Source: Uliginosibacterium sp. 31-16
GTDB lineage: Bacteria > Pseudomonadota > Gammaproteobacteria > Burkholderiales > Rhodocyclaceae
Reading direction: 5' to 3'
Assembly: GCF_030730865.1 (NCBI RefSeq)
Contig: NZ_JAVALZ010000001.1
Location: forward strand, 124,001-188,000
Length of the DNA: 64,000 nt
This document shows positions 53,042 through 62,820 of this stretch, in pieces. The notes beneath the pieces were generated by a model that had not been told where the DNA came from, did not search any database, and saw nothing but the letters and a program-made list of their open reading frames with translations. A program made the translations under genes and the position numbers. Every line of letters starts with the position of its first letter. The first letter of the stretch is position 1.

Positions 53042-55027
53042 CTATCCGTCGGCGGAAAAGAACCGGTAGCCATTCCCCCCGGCTTCCTTGGCGCGATACA
53101 TGGCGGAATCTGCGTGCTTGATCAGCCGGTCAGCGTTATCACCATCCAGCGGGTAAATGGCGATGCCGATACTCGGGGAAACGCGGGCCTCCTGCCCACC
53201 CAACAGGAACGGTGCAGTCAGGGCTTCGATGATCTTGGCTGCGACAGTGACAGCATTTTCAGGCGTGGAGATCTGCTCAAGGATCAGCGTGAATTCGTCC
53301 CCCCCCAGACGCGCCACCGTGTCTACTTCGCGCACGCACTGCCGCAGGCGCGATGAGACTTCCCGCAGCAACAAGTCGCCCGCACTGTGGCCCAGGGTGT
53401 CATTGACCGCCTTGAACTGGTCCAGATCCAGAAATAGCAGCGCAATCAGCCCGCGGTTACGTTCGGCTCGTGCCAGAGCTTGCTTGAGGCGATCGTGGAA
53501 CGCCAGCCTGTTTGGCAAATGTGTCAAAGCATCAGAGTGCGCCATGAGCTGAAGGCGATCCTCTGCCTGATGACGTTCAATGACAATGCGGGTCAGATGA
53601 GAAGCCACCAGCATCAGGTCAAGATCACGGGGAGACAGTACGGCTGGATTGCGGTAATGCACAACAATCAGAGCCAAAGGATTGCCGCTCGATGCTCGAA
53701 CCGCCACGGCAAAACAGGCGTGAATGCCATATCTGGCGGTCAGTTCGCAATAGCCTGCCCAGATCGGGTTGCTAGCGAGATTCTCGATCAGCTCGTTCGA
53801 ATCTCCGTGCGCCAGAGCTTCACCGGATTCAGTAATGGCGGCAAAAACATCATTCAGGACCTTCTGACCGTGATGAACGATGTCCTCCGCCACACTGCCT
53901 GGCAAACTGCGCCCAGTAGCACAACTCAGATCGCGAGCCTCTGTGTCGTCCCGGAACAGGATCGCGCAGAAAATTTCGCCGGAAAATGCTTCCACATGGC
54001 GGACAAGCGCCCCCAGAGAGGTTTTCAGGGAGCTGCCGCAGACGACCATTTCAAGGGTTTCTTTCTCAATCGCCAGAAGTGCTTCGGCCAGCCACCTCTC
54101 GCTGATGTCACGAAAGCTCGAGACCCGCCCGACAACCTTGCCATCAACAAACTGAGGCTGGGAGTTCCACTCGAATCGACGCCCATCCCGCAACTCAAGG
54201 ATTGAATCGTGATGCCGGTCGGGATCATTTATCAACTCTTTCAGCGTCAGATAAAAAGCAGTTGGATCCCGCAATTGCTGCGCCACCGCGATCATGGTTT
54301 CACTGCTGGAAGTGGAGAGCCCCCTTTCACCCTGCAAACCCCACATTTTCAGGAAGCGTTGATTCGTTACGACTTCCTGCCCGGAGGTATCCGTCACGAA
54401 AATGCCGTCGACAGTGGACTCCAGCGTCGCGGAAAAAATGCTCAGGGATTTTGCCAGTCTTTCCTCAGCCTCCTTGCGCACGACAACCTCCTGCAAGGCC
54501 ACGCGCAGGGATCGCATCGGAAGGTCCTTGAGCGCCATGAAGGTTATCCCGCCGAGCAAAAGGCCCGGCAAAAACATGGCCATGGAATACAGCAAAAGAG
54601 TAGCCAGAGAGCTCTCTACCTCCAGCAGCACACTCCCGGCGGCGCCGAGATCAAGCGGTGCAACCCGGGTCAGGAGTGGAGGGCGCAGATCGTGCTGCTT
54701 TTCGGCCAGCAATTGCTTGTCCGCAGTGATGATGCGGAAATTGACGGTTTCGTCCAGCCAACCCATGGCGGCCAGAACATCCCGGGGTGACGCTGGTCTT
54801 CCTGTTCCGGCTTTGCCTGGATGCCCATCCGACTGTTTTGCAACGCTGTGGGCGCCGACCTCAAGCATCAAATCCAGACGTGCGGCTTCCCTCTGGTACC
54901 CGATAGCAAAAAAGATCGTGGAAACCAGACAGGCCACAACCACTCCGCCTCTCCACGCAAACCGGGAAATAACCCCGGGCAGCTCAGGAAGATTGATCTG
55001 ATGAGAAGGTAATGACTTGAACACCAT
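53042..55027 (-). CDS. PAS-GAF-GGDEF diguanylate cyclase
   Basis: A 661-residue protein with a first membrane helix (about 28-46), a short periplasmic part (about 47-140), a second helix (about 143-165), a PAS domain (about 195-310 with ATLESTVDGIFVTDTSG), a GAF domain (about 330-480) and a GGDEF domain. The active site reads GGDEF (about 590) with an inhibitory RxxD (REVD) five residues before it. LPNRLAFHDRL and ALLFLDLDQFKAVNDTLGH are typical. It should make c-di-GMP; no EAL domain is present. It is divergent from nifH across the draT remnant. Confidence 0.88.
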   Translation of the reverse strand: MVFKSLPSHQINLPELPGVISRFAWRGGVVVACLVSTIFFAIGYQREAARLDLMLEVGAHSVAKQSDGHPGKAGTGRPASPRDVLAAMGWLDETVNFRIITADKQLLAEKQHDLRPPLLTRVAPLDLGAAGSVLLEVESSLATLLLYSMAMFLPGLLLGGITFMALKDLPMRSLRVALQEVVVRKEAEERLAKSLSIFSATLESTVDGIFVTDTSGQEVVTNQRFLKMWGLQGERGLSTSSSETMIAVAQQLRDPTAFYLTLKELINDPDRHHDSILELRDGRRFEWNSQPQFVDGKVVGRVSSFRDISERWLAEALLAIEKETLEMVVCGSSLKTSLGALVRHVEAFSGEIFCAILFRDDTEARDLSCATGRSLPGSVAEDIVHHGQKVLNDVFAAITESGEALAHGDSNELIENLASNPIWAGYCELTARYGIHACFAVAVRASSGNPLALIVVHYRNPAVLSPRDLDLMLVASHLTRIVIERHQAEDRLQLMAHSDALTHLPNRLAFHDRLKQALARAERNRGLIALLFLDLDQFKAVNDTLGHSAGDLLLREVSSRLRQCVREVDTVARLGGDEFTLILEQISTPENAVTVAAKIIEALTAPFLLGGQEARVSPSIGIAIYPLDGDNADRLIKHADSAMYRAKEAGGNGYRFFSADG

Positions 55028-55400
55028 GAGATTTCGTCATGGCCGGGCATGACTCCAAATGGTTTAACGGGTATTCATGATTTGTCGTGCTTATCCGGGT
55101 CGCTATTCAGCTCCTGACATGAAGCAAGGAAGGACTCTGCACGGAACCGCGCCGCATCTTTCCGGAAAGTTATCAAACAGTCCGGCGAGTCACCGCAATG
55201 CATAGCAATTTACTGTAGTAAGCACGCGCCAAAGTTCAATTGCCCAGGCCTGTGTGTACAGGAGAAAGCCGGCTTCGTTGATGCTTGGATGTCATCGCTC
55301 CGCCCGCCTGATCAATGCTTGCTCATGCTTATTGATCCGGCCCTGAACTTTGCGCCCCCACAAACGTTCGTACCGGGCGGCCGGTAAAACCGGCTGTGAG
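55028..55400. other. Intergenic region with an orphan terminal-repeat end
   Basis: About 370 bases without a gene. At about 55329 stands TTATTGATCCGGCCC, the end sequence of the 239-bp elements, followed by GAACTTTGCGCCCCC and an AACGTTCGTACCGGGC module like those near the pilin genes. The draT remnant begins directly after it. Confidence 0.5.
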
Positions 55401-55404
55401 AGGT

Positions 55405-56564
<1,160 letters not shown>

Positions 56565-56589
56565 TCCGCACCGGATCTGTTTGACGTGC

Positions 56590-56614
56590 CGTTACCCCGT
56601 CAGACGGGGTAACG
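56590..56614 (+). promoter_or_regulatory. Strong hairpin between nifH and nifD
   Basis: CGTTACCCCGT-CAG-ACGGGGTAACG is an 11-bp perfect stem with a three-base loop and no U-tract. At this position such stems are known to stabilise nifH mRNA or partly limit read-through, giving more NifH than NifDK. Confidence 0.8.
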
Positions 56615-56680
56615 CAGACACAAAGCTGTTCAACGCTTGTGCCCCGTGGCGAGCTAGAGCCCGGAGCAAAGGAGAATCAA

Positions 56681-58153
56681 ATGTCTGAGCTCACCCGCGA
56701 GCAAGCCCAGGCCCTCATCGAAGAGGTGCTGGAGGTTTATCCCGAGAAGGCCAAGAAAGACCGGGCCAAACACCTGATGGTCAATGACAAGACCATCGAG
56801 CAATCCAAGAAGTGCATCACCTCGAACCGCAAGTCGGTGCCGGGCGTGATGACCCAGCGCGGCTGCGCCTACGCCGGTTCCAAGGGCGTGGTGTGGGGTC
56901 CGATCAAGGACATCATCGACATCTCGCACGGCCCGGTCGGCTGTGGCGCCTACTCGCGTGGGGGCCGCCGCAACTACTTCTCCGGCACATCCGGGGTGGA
57001 TTCGTTCTGCGACATCAACTTCACCTCCGATTTCCAGGAGAAAGACATCGTCTTCGGTGGCGACAAGAAGCTCGCCAAGCTGATCGACGAACTGGAAGGC
57101 CTGTTCCCACTCTCCAAGGGGATCTCGGTGCAGTCCGAATGCCCGGTCGGCCTGATCGGCGACGATATCGAGGCCGTCTCCAAGAAGAAGGCGGCAGAAA
57201 TCGGCAAGGTCATCGTGCCAGTGCGCTGCGAAGGCTTCCGCGGCGTGTCGCAATCGCTGGGCCACCACATCGCCAACGACGCCGTGCGCGACTGGATCAT
57301 CTCCAACCGCGACGACAAGGCCTTCGAAGGCACACCGTATGACGTCGCAATTCTTGGCGACTACAACATCGGCGGTGACGCCTGGGCTTCGCGCATCCTG
57401 CTTGAGGAGATGGGCCTGCGCGTGGTTGCGCAATGGTCCGGCGACGGCACCCTCACCGAAATGGAAAACACCCCGAAGGTGAAGCTGAATCTGCTGCACT
57501 GCTACCGCTCGATGAACTACATCGCGCGCCACATGGAAGAGAAGTACAACATCCCCTGGCTGGAATACAACTTCTTCGGCCCGACCAAGATCAAGGAGAG
57601 CCTGCGCGAAATCGCCTCTCACTTCGACGAAAAGATCCAGGAAGGTGCCGAGCGAGTCATCGCCAAGTACACGCCGGCCATGGACGCCATCATCGCCAAG
57701 TTCAAGCCGCGCCTGCAGGGCAAGAAGGTCATGCTCTACGTGGGTGGTCTGCGTCCGCGTCACACCGTCGGTGCCTACGAAGATCTGGGCATGGAAGTGA
57801 TCGGTGCTGGTTATGAATTCGCGCACAACGATGACTACGACCGCACCATGAAGGAAATGAAGGACGCCACCCTGATCTATGACGACGTCACTGGTTATGA
57901 GTTCGAAGAATTCGTCCGCCAGCTGAAGCCGGATCTGATCGGCTCGGGCATCAAGGAAAAGTACGCCTTCCACAAGATGGGCGTGCCTTTCCGCCAGCTC
58001 CACTCCTGGGATTACTCCGGCCCGTATCACGGCTTCGACGGCTTCGCCATCTTCGCCCGCGACATGGACATGACCGTGAATAACCCGTGCTGGGGCATGC
58101 TCAAGGCGCCCTGGCTCAAGGATGACGCCGAAGGCGAACTGAAAGCCGCTTAA
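56681..58153 (+). CDS. nifD: NifD, nitrogenase MoFe protein alpha chain
   Basis: The 490-residue alpha chain holds FeMo-co. P-cluster cysteines appear in [18 protein letters not shown] and [11 protein letters not shown]. The FeMo-co ligands are the Cys in [11 protein letters not shown] and the His in [15 protein letters not shown]. Length and sequence are those of the Mo enzyme; no VnfD/AnfD signature is seen. An AAGGAGAA site precedes the ATG at 56681. Confidence 0.99.
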   Translation: MSELTREQAQALIEEVLEVYPEKAKKDRAKHLMVNDKTIEQSKKCITSNRKSVPGVMTQRGCAYAGSKGVVWGPIKDIIDISHGPVGCGAYSRGGRRNYFSGTSGVDSFCDINFTSDFQEKDIVFGGDKKLAKLIDELEGLFPLSKGISVQSECPVGLIGDDIEAVSKKKAAEIGKVIVPVRCEGFRGVSQSLGHHIANDAVRDWIISNRDDKAFEGTPYDVAILGDYNIGGDAWASRILLEEMGLRVVAQWSGDGTLTEMENTPKVKLNLLHCYRSMNYIARHMEEKYNIPWLEYNFFGPTKIKESLREIASHFDEKIQEGAERVIAKYTPAMDAIIAKFKPRLQGKKVMLYVGGLRPRHTVGAYEDLGMEVIGAGYEFAHNDDYDRTMKEMKDATLIYDDVTGYEFEEFVRQLKPDLIGSGIKEKYAFHKMGVPFRQLHSWDYSGPYHGFDGFAIFARDMDMTVNNPCWGMLKAPWLKDDAEGELKAA

Positions 58154-58160
58154 GCCGGAC

Positions 58161-58224
58161 CGTAGGGTGCGCATTGCGCACCATTCGCCCGAAGCGCACA
58201 TGTGGTGCGCGGTGCGCACCCTAC
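58161..58224. repeat. Compound GTAGGGTGCGCA repeat between nifD and nifK
   Basis: GTAGGGTGCGCATTGCGCACC at the left and GGTGCGCACCCTAC at the right form two small stems or one long stem of about 60 bases. Same family as those after nifB, nifK and the ferredoxin gene. Confidence 0.75.
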
Positions 58225-58307
58225 CTATGAGCCGTGGCACGTAAGCGCCGCGATCAATCAACCTTCACCCGCGTCCACAGCTAGCTGGCCGGGCAAGGAG
58301 ATGCAAG

Positions 58308-59876
58308 ATGCAAACCGTCGAAGATACCAAACCCTGTTTCCCGCTCTTCAATGACCCGGAATATCAGGACCTGCTGGCCCGCAAACGCGAACAGTGGGAA
58401 GAAATGCCCTCCAAGGACAAGGTTGCCGAAACCTTTGCCTGGACGACTTCTCAGGAATATCAGGACCTGAACTTCAAGCGCGAAGCGCTGACCATCAACC
58501 CGGCCAAGGTCTGTCAGCCCCTGGGCGGCGCCCTGTGCGGCATGGGCTTTGAAAAGACCATGGTGTACATCCACGGCTCGCAAGGCTGCGTGGCCTACTT
58601 CCGCACCTACTTCAACCGGCACTTCAAGGAGCCGATCGCCTTCATCGCCGACTCGATGACGGAAGACGCTGCCGTTTTCGGCGGGCAGAAGAACGTGCAT
58701 GAAGGCCTGCAGAACGCCACCAAGCTCTACGGCGCGAAGATGATCGCGGTGTGCACGACGTGTATCGCCGAAGTCATCGGGGATGACCTTGGAGCCTTCA
58801 TCGGCAACGCCCGCAAGGAGGGCAACGTCGAAAAAGACTTCCCGATTCCTTACGCCAACACCCCGTCCTTCGTCGGCTCGCACATCACCGGCTGGGACAA
58901 CATGTTCGAAGGCATCGTCAGCTACTTCACGCAGACGACCATGGACGGCAAGGTGGTTGGCAGCAACAAGAAGATCAACATCGTTCCGGGCTTCGAAACC
59001 TACTTGGGCAACTACCGCGTCATCAAGCGCATGCTGAAGGAAATGGATGTCGATTACACCTTCCTGTGTGACCCGGAAGAAGTGCTCGACACTCCGGCCA
59101 ACGGCGAATACGAAATGTATGCCGGCGGCACGACCATCGACGAAGTGAAGGATGCACCGAACGCCATCACGACCTTCATGCTCCAGCCCACCAGCCTGGA
59201 AAAGAGCAAGAAATTCGTGGAGGGCACCTGGAACCACGAAGTTCCGAAGATCAACATCCCCATGGGCGTGGAGTGGACCGACGAGTTCCTGATGAAGGTC
59301 TCCGAAGTCACCGGCAAGCCGATCCCGGCTTCGCTGCTCAAGGAGCGTGGCCGCCTGGTCGACATGATGACCGACTCCCACGCCTGGCTGCACGGCAAGA
59401 AGATGGCGGTCTTCGGTGATCCTGATTTCCTGCTGGGCCTGGTCAAGGTGATGCTGGAACTGGGCATCGAGCCGACCCACATCCTGTGCAACAACAGCAA
59501 CAAGCGCTGGGAAAAGCGGATGAAGGCCCTGCTCGAATCCTCGCCCTACGGCGTACATGGCAAGGTCTATGCAGGTTGCGATCTGTGGCACCTGCGCAGC
59601 CTGTGCTTCACCGACAAGCCGGACTTCATCGTCGGCAGCACCTACGGCAAGACCATCCAGCGCGACACCCTGCACAAGGGGCCGGAGTTCGAAGTGCCGC
59701 TGATCCGCCTGGGCTTCCCGATCTTCGATCGTCACCACCTGCATCGCATGACCACGCTGGGCTACGAGGGCGGCATGTATCTCGTCACCACGCTGACCAA
59801 CGCCGTGCTGGAGTTGCTCGATGAGAAAACCAAGCTCATGAACAACACGGATTACAACTACGACATCGTTCGCTAA
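58308..59876 (+). CDS. nifK: NifK, nitrogenase MoFe protein beta chain
   Basis: The 522-residue beta chain contributes P-cluster ligands in VCQPLGGALCG, HGSQGCVAYFR and TTCIAEVIGDD. The N-terminal extension (KREQWEEMPSKDKVAETFAWTTSQEYQ) is typical of the longer proteobacterial NifK. An AAGGAGA site precedes the ATG. It is separated from nifD by 154 bases that hold the compound repeat. Confidence 0.99.
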   Translation: MQTVEDTKPCFPLFNDPEYQDLLARKREQWEEMPSKDKVAETFAWTTSQEYQDLNFKREALTINPAKVCQPLGGALCGMGFEKTMVYIHGSQGCVAYFRTYFNRHFKEPIAFIADSMTEDAAVFGGQKNVHEGLQNATKLYGAKMIAVCTTCIAEVIGDDLGAFIGNARKEGNVEKDFPIPYANTPSFVGSHITGWDNMFEGIVSYFTQTTMDGKVVGSNKKINIVPGFETYLGNYRVIKRMLKEMDVDYTFLCDPEEVLDTPANGEYEMYAGGTTIDEVKDAPNAITTFMLQPTSLEKSKKFVEGTWNHEVPKINIPMGVEWTDEFLMKVSEVTGKPIPASLLKERGRLVDMMTDSHAWLHGKKMAVFGDPDFLLGLVKVMLELGIEPTHILCNNSNKRWEKRMKALLESSPYGVHGKVYAGCDLWHLRSLCFTDKPDFIVGSTYGKTIQRDTLHKGPEFEVPLIRLGFPIFDRHHLHRMTTLGYEGGMYLVTTLTNAVLELLDEKTKLMNNTDYNYDIVR

Positions 59877-59883
59877 CCCAACC

Positions 59884-59908
59884 GCAGGGTGCGCAGTGCG
59901 CACCCTGC
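59884..59908. repeat. GCAGGGTGCGCA hairpin between nifK and nifT
   Basis: GCAGGGTGCGC-AGT-GCGCACCCTGC, an 11-bp perfect stem 8 bases after the nifK stop. The first-arm change GTAG to GCAG is compensated in the second arm (CTGC), which keeps pairing. Confidence 0.8.
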
Positions 59909-59938
59909 AACGCCTAACCCAGCACCCGGAACTTCCCC

Positions 59939-60160
59939 ATGGCCAACATCATGGTTCGTAAAAGCGCCGACGGCGGATTGTCGTTCTATCTGCCCAAGCG
60001 CGACATCGAGGACAGCATCACCTCCATCGAATTCGACACTCCGGAGAAATGGGGTGGCGAAATCAGGCTGGGCAACGGAGGCGTGTATTACATCGATCCG
60101 ATTCCCGCTCCGCGCCTGCCCATTTCAGTACGGGCCAGGCGTGTGGATGGGGTGGAGTGA
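59939..60160 (+). CDS. nifT: NifT/FixU family protein
   Basis: A 73-residue protein with the family start MANIMVRKSADGGLSFYLPKRDIED and the core KWGGEIRLGNGGVYYIDP. NifT lies after nifK in many diazotrophs; its role is not established and mutants often fix nitrogen normally. The ribosome site is weak. Confidence 0.93.
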   Translation: MANIMVRKSADGGLSFYLPKRDIEDSITSIEFDTPEKWGGEIRLGNGGVYYIDPIPAPRLPISVRARRVDGVE

Positions 60161-60182
60161 ACTTGAGTCCAAGGAGTACATC

Positions 60183-60380
60183 ATGGCAATGAAAATCCTC
60201 GTCGCGGAATGCAGCAGCTGTGGCGACTGCATCAAGGTTTGCCCGACCAACTCGATCTTCGACAAGGGCGGCATCGTCAAGATCAAGGCCGACACCTGCA
60301 ACGAATGCGAAGACAGTGACGACGGCCCCAAGTGCCAGGCCACCTGCGCTTCGGGTGATGCCTGCATTGTTTACATGTAA
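60183..60380 (+). CDS. nif-linked 4Fe-4S ferredoxin
   Basis: A 65-residue small ferredoxin with CSSCGDCIKVCP (about 10-21) and a second Cys set CNECEDSDDGPKCQATC (about 39-55). It differs from the fdxN gene product in size and spacing, and resembles ferredoxins found between nifT/nifY and nafY in Azoarcus-like clusters. An AAGGAG site precedes the ATG. Possible donor to NifH or to cofactor assembly. Confidence 0.9.
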   Translation: MAMKILVAECSSCGDCIKVCPTNSIFDKGGIVKIKADTCNECEDSDDGPKCQATCASGDACIVYM

Positions 60381-60383
60381 GAC

Positions 60384-60446
60384 CGTAGGGTGCGCATCGC
60401 GCACCATTTCAAGCGGCGCACGCTCGGTGCGCAATGCGCACCCTAC
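60384..60446. repeat. Compound GTAGGGTGCGCA repeat upstream of nafY
   Basis: Left arm GTAGGGTGCGCATCGCGCACC, right arm GGTGCGCAATGCGCACCCTAC. It begins 4 bases after the ferredoxin stop and ends 21 bases before the nafY start. Confidence 0.75.
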
Positions 60447-60467
60447 ATCCTTCCCTGGGAGCCCGCC

Positions 60468-61178
60468 ATGAGCAACACATCCATCACCCGCGAAGCCGCA
60501 CTGCGCATTGGTCTGGCCGCCCGTGAATTGAACGTCACCCCGCGCGAGCTGACCCTCGCGCTGGCCGAAAAGATCGACCTGCCGCTCACCGAGACCAAGC
60601 TCGCGGCGTGCTCGGTAGAGATTCTGCGCGAAGCCATGGACGGCGACGGCGGCATCTGCGTGGCCGAGAAGGAAGACCTCAAGCGTGCCGTGCGCCTGCT
60701 GTGGGGCGAAGGCGTTTCGGGCAGCGATCTGCCCGCGCTGGATGCTTATGCCGAAGGTGACATGCCAGGCTCAATCCGGCTGGCCTGCGCCTCGAACAGC
60801 GGCGAGATCCTCGACGGCCATTTCGGGTCCTGCGAGCGCTTCCTGATCTATCAGGTCTCCGCGACCGAAGCGCGCCTGATCGGCATGCGCTCCACGCTCG
60901 AAACCGAGAGCGCCGAAGACAAGAATGTCGCCCGCGCCGCCCTGATCTCGGATTGCGATGTGCTCTACGTGCAATCCATCGGCGGGCCAGCCGCCGCCAA
61001 GGTCATCCGCGCCAATATCCATCCGGTCAAGATTCCGCAGACCGGCCCGGCCCGCGCCAGCGTCTCGCGCCTGCAGGCCAGCCTGGCCAGCCCGCCGCCC
61101 TGGCTGGCACGCGTAATGGGCATTGCACCGCCGTCGCTGGCGCAGTTCGCGGCCATGGTCGAAGAGGAGGAAGTATGA
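60468..61178 (+). CDS. nafY: NafY/NifY-family nitrogenase accessory protein
   Basis: A 236-residue protein with an N-terminal helical domain (about 1-95, RIGLAARELNVTPRELTLALAEKI) and a C-terminal NifX/NafY FeMo-co-binding domain (about 100-215: IRLACASNSGEILDGHFGSCERFLIYQ). Such proteins hold apo-dinitrogenase or carry FeMo-co. The NifX-type His in DGHFGSCERF is conserved. The choice between NifY and NafY is not firm. The stop overlaps the next gene (ATGA). Confidence 0.88.
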   Translation: MSNTSITREAALRIGLAARELNVTPRELTLALAEKIDLPLTETKLAACSVEILREAMDGDGGICVAEKEDLKRAVRLLWGEGVSGSDLPALDAYAEGDMPGSIRLACASNSGEILDGHFGSCERFLIYQVSATEARLIGMRSTLETESAEDKNVARAALISDCDVLYVQSIGGPAAAKVIRANIHPVKIPQTGPARASVSRLQASLASPPPWLARVMGIAPPSLAQFAAMVEEEEV

Positions 61179-61459
61179 CGGTCAGCGTCACACCCGAACT
61201 GCTCACCACGGTCAGAGCTGCGCTCGCCAACGGCAAGGTGCAGCGCCCCGGCGTCGATGCACAACTGCGCGAAGCCTTCCCCGGCATCGTCTTCAGCGTC
61301 TGCAGCGACAACGACATCCCGTCGCGCCTCAAACCGGTGGCCGAAGGTGATGGCTTTGCGCTCTACGCCATCAACACCAGCGGCCATTGCGCCCAGCTCA
61401 CCTCGCAACTGGAAGGCGCCGGCGGCCTCGCCATCGGCCTGATCGACGATGAAGACTGA
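61175..61459 (+). CDS. Small nif-linked protein (DUF6129-like)
   Basis: A 94-residue protein, MTVSVTPELLTTVRAAL..., containing a VCSDNDIPSRLKPVAEG segment. It resembles small proteins of unknown function found in nif operons next to nifX/nafY (recalled as DUF6129). It overlaps nafY by 4 bp and cowN by 11 bp, so translation is coupled through the three genes. No catalytic motif is visible. Confidence 0.75.
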   Translation: MTVSVTPELLTTVRAALANGKVQRPGVDAQLREAFPGIVFSVCSDNDIPSRLKPVAEGDGFALYAINTSGHCAQLTSQLEGAGGLAIGLIDDED

Positions 61460-61766
61460 AGCCCCCTGCGGCTGCCTGCAGCACAAGGCAGAAGAGCGCG
61501 ATCGCTACGCCAGCTTCATCGGCCTGGATTGCAACGGTCAGGCACGCCGGCTTGTCGCCCTGTTGCGCCCGTACATGGATGATCCTGCCCGCAGCAACGC
61601 CTTCTGGCAGCTCTTTGCAAAGAAACTCTCGCCCACCAGCGGCCCGAAACACGACGAGCTGTTCCTGATCCACGCCCACATCAACATCCTGCGCGACCAG
61701 CTCGAACAGCTTGACGACGTGCAAGCCCTGTTGCTGCTGGACCAGATCGAGCAGGAGTGCTGCTGA
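61449..61766 (+). CDS. cowN: CowN, protects nitrogenase from carbon monoxide
   Basis: CowN sustains nitrogen fixation in the presence of CO, an inhibitor of the Mo enzyme. The core DRYASFIGLDCNGQARRL, PARSNAFWQLFAKKL, GPKHDELFLIHAHIN and the end LLDQIEQECC are clear family features. The protein has 105 residues, with an N-terminal extension of about 17 residues bearing CGC ahead of the usual start. It overlaps the preceding gene by 11 bp and has no separate ribosome site. Confidence 0.93.
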   Translation: MKTEAPCGCLQHKAEERDRYASFIGLDCNGQARRLVALLRPYMDDPARSNAFWQLFAKKLSPTSGPKHDELFLIHAHINILRDQLEQLDDVQALLLLDQIEQECC

Positions 61767-61889
61767 TTTCATGCCCGGATCAATCCGCTCTTTGTCGACT
61801 TCGCCTTGCCGTGGCCTTACCACTGTCTGCGGCTCGTCTTCGCGATCGTATTGATCTGGACATGAAATGACGCCAACCAGGAAAAACCC

Positions 61890-62087
61890 ATGTGCCAAGC
61901 CCGTACCGATGACAGCCCGGCCACCCTGCATGAGAAATTCTGCCGGACCACGCATGGCGTGCCCTGCAAGGCAGCACACGCCATCGGCTCGCTGTTCAGC
62001 ATGATTCTTGGCCGCACGCCGAAACCCGATTGCTGCAGTGGCCCCGGCCAGAAGGCCGGCTGCGACTGCCAGTCCCCCAACCCCTGA
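61890..62087 (+). CDS. Small cysteine-rich nif-linked protein, unrecognised
   Basis: I do not recognise this 65-residue protein. It has seven Cys and three His (KFCRTTHGVPCKAAH near 17-31, PDCC near 46-49, GCDC near 58-61), a pattern fit for metal or cluster binding. A central hydrophobic stretch AIGSLFSMILG is short for a membrane span. AGGAAAA precedes the ATG. It lies 123 bp after cowN and 22 bp before the next gene on the same strand, so it is probably part of the nif operon. Confidence 0.6.
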   Translation: MCQARTDDSPATLHEKFCRTTHGVPCKAAHAIGSLFSMILGRTPKPDCCSGPGQKAGCDCQSPNP

Positions 62088-62109
62088 TGACCCCTGAGGA
62101 TGATTCCCC

Positions 62110-62673
62110 ATGCTGCTGAAGAAATACGATGAAGCAGGCTGCCTGATCAACGCCAACCTGAACGAAGCCTGCAGTGGCGGCCTCAAGGCCTTCCGTGGCG
62201 AGCTGATCGTGGTAGAAGGCGAGATGCTCGACAACTCCGGCCGCCGCAAGCCGCCACTCAAGGTCCTGCAACAGGCGGCCATCCTGGCGGACGACAGCCG
62301 GCTCAGGTTCGTTTCAGGCATGCTCGACGACGTGGCCGACGTACCGGTGTTTCTGGAGCGCTATGGCAAGGATATGGGCAGCGACACGCTGGTGGTGATT
62401 TTCGTGCCCAACATCGACAAGCCTGCCAGCCTCGCTCTGGGTGGCACGCTCGTTCATCTGGTGTCGATGGATGATGGCCTGCCCTGGCCCGAACTCATGC
62501 AACTGGCCGGTCTGGAAAAAGCCGACATCAAGAGCCTGTCGCCTGCCGACAAGGTGCAGGCGGTCTTCAAGGAGCTCACCGGTTTCCGCCCGCGCAACGC
62601 CGTCAGCGTCGAGCTCGCCAGCGTCGCTGCGCTCAACAACGGCAAGCGCCGGGAAATCCGCGGCGCCGTGTAA
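62110..62673 (+). CDS. nif-linked protein of unknown function
   Basis: A 187-residue protein I cannot assign. It begins MLLKKYDEAGCLINANLNEACSGG, has an alternating beta/alpha look with TLVVIFVPNID (about 92-102) and ends in a charged segment. It has two Cys near the N-terminus (Cys11, Cys21) and no signal or membrane helix. A GAGGA site precedes the ATG. It is the last gene of the nifHDK transcription block before a strong stem with a T-tract, which suggests a role in nitrogenase function. Confidence 0.7.
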   Translation: MLLKKYDEAGCLINANLNEACSGGLKAFRGELIVVEGEMLDNSGRRKPPLKVLQQAAILADDSRLRFVSGMLDDVADVPVFLERYGKDMGSDTLVVIFVPNIDKPASLALGGTLVHLVSMDDGLPWPELMQLAGLEKADIKSLSPADKVQAVFKELTGFRPRNAVSVELASVAALNNGKRREIRGAV

Positions 62674-62693
62674 ACCGGCATTCAGCCACCTGC

Positions 62694-62820
62694 CTGAAGA
62701 GCCGCATCCAGTCCCGGTTTCAGGCAGGGCTTGCCGCACACCCAATCCCGGCGGTCATTTCCGGAACGGCATGCCGCAGAAGCCCGCCGCATGCGGCTCT
62801 GCAGCCACCTTGAGTTTTTT
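62694..62820. terminator. Stem-repeat copy acting as probable terminator of the nif block
   Basis: AGAGCCGCAT near 62698-62707 pairs perfectly with ATGCGGCTCT at 62791-62800, and a GAGTTTTTT tract follows. It lies at the convergent junction with the transporter gene. It is the best formed member of the stem-repeat family in the window. Confidence 0.6.

Noticed and set aside
56654-58261. 535-codon open frame antisense to nifD
   Set aside because: It lies wholly opposite canonical nifD; long mirror frames are expected in high-GC genes with strong third-position bias, and it has no ribosome site or recognisable motif.
58281-59903. 540-codon open frame antisense to nifK
   Set aside because: Same codon-mirror effect as on nifD. 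The plus-strand product is unmistakable NifK.
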